Positions 24,611 to 26,595 of a stretch of DNA of 26,595 nucleotides are shown one piece after another. Position numbers and translations under genes: made by a program. Position 1 is the stretch's first letter, and every line of letters starts with the position of its first letter. The DNA is from Firmicutes bacterium CAG:238 (GTDB lineage: Bacteria; Bacillota; Clostridia; Peptostreptococcales; Anaerovoracaceae), in assembly GCA_000435615.1 (NCBI GenBank), contig FR882012.1, positions 76,756 to 103,350 on the forward strand, given 5' to 3'. The notes under the pieces were generated by a model. It was not told the DNA's origin. It did not search any database and saw only the letters and a program-made list of their open reading frames with translations.

Positions 24611-25081
24611 TTAATAGACCGCCCAGGCTTTCAGTGCCTCGAGGCTTGGATTCTCATTCATAACTTTGGCATCGACAATCTCAGCCTCGCTTCCTAGATA
24701 TGGCTGCAGTTTCTCGGCGGTCTTCCCCATATCGCTGCCGCCGGATGTGGCGAACAACACGACTTTTTTATGAGAAAAATCATATTGCTTTATGAACGTG
24801 TTTACCGCGTTCGGCGCAGCCCAGTACCAGATCGGAAAACCCAGATACACGGTGTCATATTCGTCCATATTCTCAACGATCCCGCTGACCGGCACATCCT
24901 TCTTGCCGATTTTTTCTTTATTACATCTGGCAAGCGGATTCTTCCAGTTTTGATCTGCTTCCGAATAAGGTTCTACCGGTTTGATCTCAAACAAGTCTGC
25001 ATCGATCGCCTCAGCCAGCTTCTTTGCGAGTTTGGCGGTCACGCCGCTTGCGGAAAAGTACGCGACTAATTTTTTACTCAT
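24611..25081 (-). CDS. Flavodoxin
   Basis: An FMN electron carrier of 156 residues. Seen: the phosphate-binding loop YFSASGVTAKLAK (8-20; S10, S12, T15), and the flavin-stacking loop LGFPIWYWAAPNAV with its tryptophan and tyrosine (about residues 77-90), then LFATSGGSDMGKT. The overall match is to the 'flavodoxin_4' NADPH-quinone-like short forms, where GFPIWW/YW is typical. Start 25081 follows GGAGGGAAGAATT; a frame to 25096 would remove that site. It lies between the intact nitroreductase (32 bases upstream) and uvrA2 (43 bases downstream), likely one transcript, so it may supply or exchange electrons with that reductase. Confidence 0.9.
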   Translation of the reverse strand: MSKKLVAYFSASGVTAKLAKKLAEAIDADLFEIKPVEPYSEADQNWKNPLARCNKEKIGKKDVPVSGIVENMDEYDTVYLGFPIWYWAAPNAVNTFIKQYDFSHKKVVLFATSGGSDMGKTAEKLQPYLGSEAEIVDAKVMNENPSLEALKAWAVY

Positions 25082-25113
25082 AATTCTTCCCTCCATTTTT
25101 CATGCATGCTGTA

Positions 25114-25689
25114 TTATAAATATGTTACCACGTCTTTCGCTTTACGTCTCGGAACGACATAATCCCGATTTTCGTCAAGGAAATACTGTGTGTTGTCCCC
25201 TTCTGCATCGATGATCCTGCTGGTATGGGACGGATACCCGAACGCTACGACGGTATGGAGTTTCTGATTTTCGCCGAGGCCAAAGAGTTCCCCAAGTTTC
25301 TGCTTATTGCAGGACCCGATGATACAGCTTCCTATCCCGTGATTCCAGGCGGCAAGAGTCAGATTGCTGATCGCAAGACCTGCGTCCGTGTCTGTATAAG
25401 CACTCGCAAGATCCATGTTCTCTACGATGCCGACGAAAAGCACCGGTTCTTCTCTGGCTTTTGGTTGTCCTTGTTCCGGCGGCAAAGAACCTGCCCATTT
25501 CGTATAGCTGAAGACTTCTTTTACCTTTTGCGGTGTTTTTACAACCACATACTGCAGCGGCTGTTTATTCATGGCACTGGACGCATATCGTGCTGCAGTC
25601 AGCATTTCATCGATGCATGCATCTGCAATTGGTTCCTGTTTGAAACGGCGATACGTACGCCGTGTTTTTAATAATTCGATCAGTTCCAT
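25114..25689 (-). CDS. Nitroreductase-family FMN oxidoreductase
   Basis: A 191-residue flavoenzyme of the nitroreductase/NfsA-NfsB superfamily. Seen: RRTYRRFKQEPI (10-21) for FMN phosphate binding, ARYASSAMNKQPLQYVVV (residues 33-50), TDTDAGLAISNLTLAAWNHG and the glycine-rich IGSCIIGSC, then VAFGYPSH. This set is standard for the FMN dimer fold; the electron acceptor (nitroaromatic, quinone or other) is unknown. The ribosome site AAGGAGAAAG precedes 25689. It follows the methyltransferase-like gene after 21 bases and precedes flavodoxin. It is a different subfamily from the broken copy at 21517-21974, which has a longer C-terminal half. Confidence 0.92.
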   Translation of the reverse strand: MELIELLKTRRTYRRFKQEPIADACIDEMLTAARYASSAMNKQPLQYVVVKTPQKVKEVFSYTKWAGSLPPEQGQPKAREEPVLFVGIVENMDLASAYTDTDAGLAISNLTLAAWNHGIGSCIIGSCNKQKLGELFGLGENQKLHTVVAFGYPSHTSRIIDAEGDNTQYFLDENRDYVVPRRKAKDVVTYL

Positions 25690-25710
25690 TTGCTTTCTCC
25701 TTGTTTTCTC

Positions 25711-26091
25711 CTATTTTCTTCCAATATAGCGATTCACTTTTTTCTTGTACGCCAGATATTCCTGTCCAAACGTCTCCAGAAGGAAATCTTCTTCCACATT
25801 CACAATCTGCAGATGAAACATGAGCATTGCAAAAACCGAAGCTATCAAAAGCCATGGATTGAAGAACATCAGCAAAATGCCGATATATACCAGGTCAAAG
25901 CCTAAAAATGCCGGGTTACGGCTGATCTGATAGATCCCATCCGTGACCAGCTCCGTCTTATCCGTCTTGGATACCCCGGCCCGCCAACTGTCCCGCATCG
26001 TCACCACCGATGTCACGAACACAGTTGCTCCCAATGCACCAATGACGGCACCGCAGATTCTGAACGGGGTCAAAAAGCAAGTTGTGTTCAA
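25711..26091 (-). CDS. Isoprenylcysteine carboxyl methyltransferase-like membrane protein
   Basis: A 126-residue membrane protein with the ICMT/PEMT hallmark: LVTDGIYQISRNPAFLGF (about 48-65; RNPxxxG motif for SAM binding) and EEDFLLETFGQEYLAYKKKVNRYIG near the end (E, FG-EY and RYIG are the conserved points). Hydrophobic segments lie at about 13-30 and 68-90. In bacteria without prenylated proteins the methyl acceptor is unknown. The only usable start is TTG 26091, preceded by AAAGGGG. Relatives usually have one or two more N-terminal membrane helices, and an in-frame TGA lies upstream, so this may be a shortened form. It heads the run nitroreductase-flavodoxin-uvrA2. Confidence 0.78.
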   Translation of the reverse strand: MNTTCFLTPFRICGAVIGALGATVFVTSVVTMRDSWRAGVSKTDKTELVTDGIYQISRNPAFLGFDLVYIGILLMFFNPWLLIASVFAMLMFHLQIVNVEEDFLLETFGQEYLAYKKKVNRYIGRK

Positions 26092-26185
26092 AAGATTTCA
26101 ACCCCTTTCTTTTTCCTGTCATTTGGGTAGCTTCTCTCATTTTGTCCGCTCAAAGCTGACGCGATAACTGCCCAGCACCATTTTG

Positions 26186-26216
26186 TGTAAAAAAGCTGCC
26201 TTTTCAGACAGCTTTC
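26186..26216 (-). terminator. Rho-independent terminator after PNPOx copy 3
   Basis: On the minus strand AAAGCTGTC (26215-26207) pairs with GGCAGCTTT (26200-26192; one G-U pair) around TGAAAA, followed by six T (A run at 26189-26194). It insulates copy 3 from the methyltransferase-nitroreductase-flavodoxin-uvrA2 transcript. Confidence 0.8.
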
Positions 26217-26229
26217 GTATAGATCGTAT

Positions 26230-26283
26230 TCAATAAGTCTGTGCCTGTTCTCGTTCTGAAAAAACAATCTCTGCGATATCCAT
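26230..26283 (-). other. 17-codon mini-ORF overlapping the PNPOx copy 3 stop
   Basis: The stop of copy 3 and an ATG share bases (TAATG). The frame encodes MDIAEIVFSEREQAQTY and stops just before the terminator. Copy 1 has the same TAATG at its end. It may be a truncated downstream gene or chance; no homology is recognised. Confidence 0.25.
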
Positions 26284-26595
26284 TATTTCTCCTGAATTTC
26301 CTTTCCGGTCATATGCTCGATGGTGATCTCGATCATCTGCACCGCCTGAAAATCCAGCTCGATCTCCTCGTCAGCCTCCGCTTCATTTGGATAGTACTTC
26401 ATGGCGAAGGTCTTGAGGACTGCACGCTTTTTCTCAGAATCCGCAACCGGCTGCGCCTTGCCGAAAACGACTGCGCTCTTCACATACGGTGCCCAGTCAA
26501 GATCCTTGATCTCCGGCTCGCCGTAAACCGTAAAGCAGATCTTTGGGTTGCGCTTCATGGCATCTACTTTATGTCCCGCCAGCGACGAGTGAAAA
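26283..26595 (-). CDS. PNPOx-fold flavin protein, NimA-like (copy 3; N-terminus outside window)
   Basis: The frame is open to the last base, beginning inside FHSSLAGHKVDAMKRNPK; about 103 C-terminal residues are visible. It is very close to copy 1 over this stretch (WAPYV-SAV-FGKAQPV, TFAMKYYP-EAEADEEIE and the identical ending IEHMTGKEIQEK). Many codons nevertheless differ at the third position, with more G/C here. That pattern argues against a recent duplication and for separate ancestry of the two copies. The conserved histidine of YFHS-L-GHK is present. Function is as uncertain as for copy 1. A terminator follows it. Confidence 0.88.
   Translation of the reverse strand, partial: FHSSLAGHKVDAMKRNPKICFTVYGEPEIKDLDWAPYVKSAVVFGKAQPVADSEKKRAVLKTFAMKYYPNEAEADEEIELDFQAVQMIEITIEHMTGKEIQEK

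Noticed and set aside
26092..26145. Minus-strand frame reading MTGKRKGLK, like the end of PNPOx copy 2
   Set aside because: Only about nine residues match and nothing upstream in the frame resembles the family; could be chance or a tiny remnant.
1..26595. CRISPR arrays, tRNA or rRNA genes
   Set aside because: No regularly spaced direct repeats, no tRNA-like cloverleaf with GGTTCGAAT-type arm and no rRNA sequence recognised by eye; a dedicated scan was not possible.

Overview
The window looks like a chromosomal segment of a low-to-moderate GC Gram-positive bacterium, most likely an anaerobic member of the Clostridia. This rests on gene order: nifS-nifU-mnmA, alaS-ireB-ruvX and mutL-miaA are typical Firmicutes neighbourhoods. 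IreB-family and YneA-like proteins, strong AGGAGG ribosome sites and LexA boxes of the Gram-positive GAAC-N4-GTTC type agree. I cannot name the genus from sequence alone.

Region 1 (1-7471, + strand) is housekeeping. A 5'-truncated cysteine desulfurase passes sulfur to the Fe-S scaffold NifU and to the tRNA thiolase MnmA. A small membrane-anchored protein and a perfect terminator follow. Then come alanyl-tRNA synthetase, IreB and RuvX, with a consensus promoter inside the alaS tail, and an orphan EIIC-like membrane protein.

Region 2 (7509-9208, - strand) holds a PrsW-family intramembrane protease with its own consensus promoter, a gene-poor stretch with inverted repeats, and a short TM plus LysM protein. 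The promoter of that LysM gene carries three LexA-like boxes, which marks it as a YneA-like SOS division inhibitor. An eroded membrane-protein remnant lies behind it.

Region 3 (9213-19155, - strand) is a closely packed run of eleven genes with overlaps or short gaps. In transcription order: flavin/PNPOx-fold protein, EamA exporter, shortened CPBP protease, winged-helix regulator, second PNPOx protein, membrane-anchored glycerophosphodiesterase, MutL, MiaA, tyrosine recombinase, methionine-gamma-lyase-family enzyme and a VTT (TVP38/DedA) membrane protein.

Region 4 (about 19200-20440) is a decayed IS110-family element. Its RuvC-like DEDD domain is intact, but two internal deletions removed the serine-bearing C-terminal domain. 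The long left non-coding end is a candidate bridge-RNA locus.

Region 5 (about 20440-26595) reads as visibly more GC-rich, by eye, and looks like an accessory block. It contains a PEP-mutase/isocitrate-lyase-family enzyme, a divergent palindromic operator, a broken nitroreductase, a UvrA2-type ATPase lacking the UvrB-binding domain, a flavodoxin, an intact nitroreductase, a small isoprenylcysteine-methyltransferase-like protein, and a third PNPOx protein cut by the window edge. The theme is flavin chemistry plus protection against DNA-binding or nitro compounds. That is an inference from gene content. No tRNA, rRNA or CRISPR array was seen.
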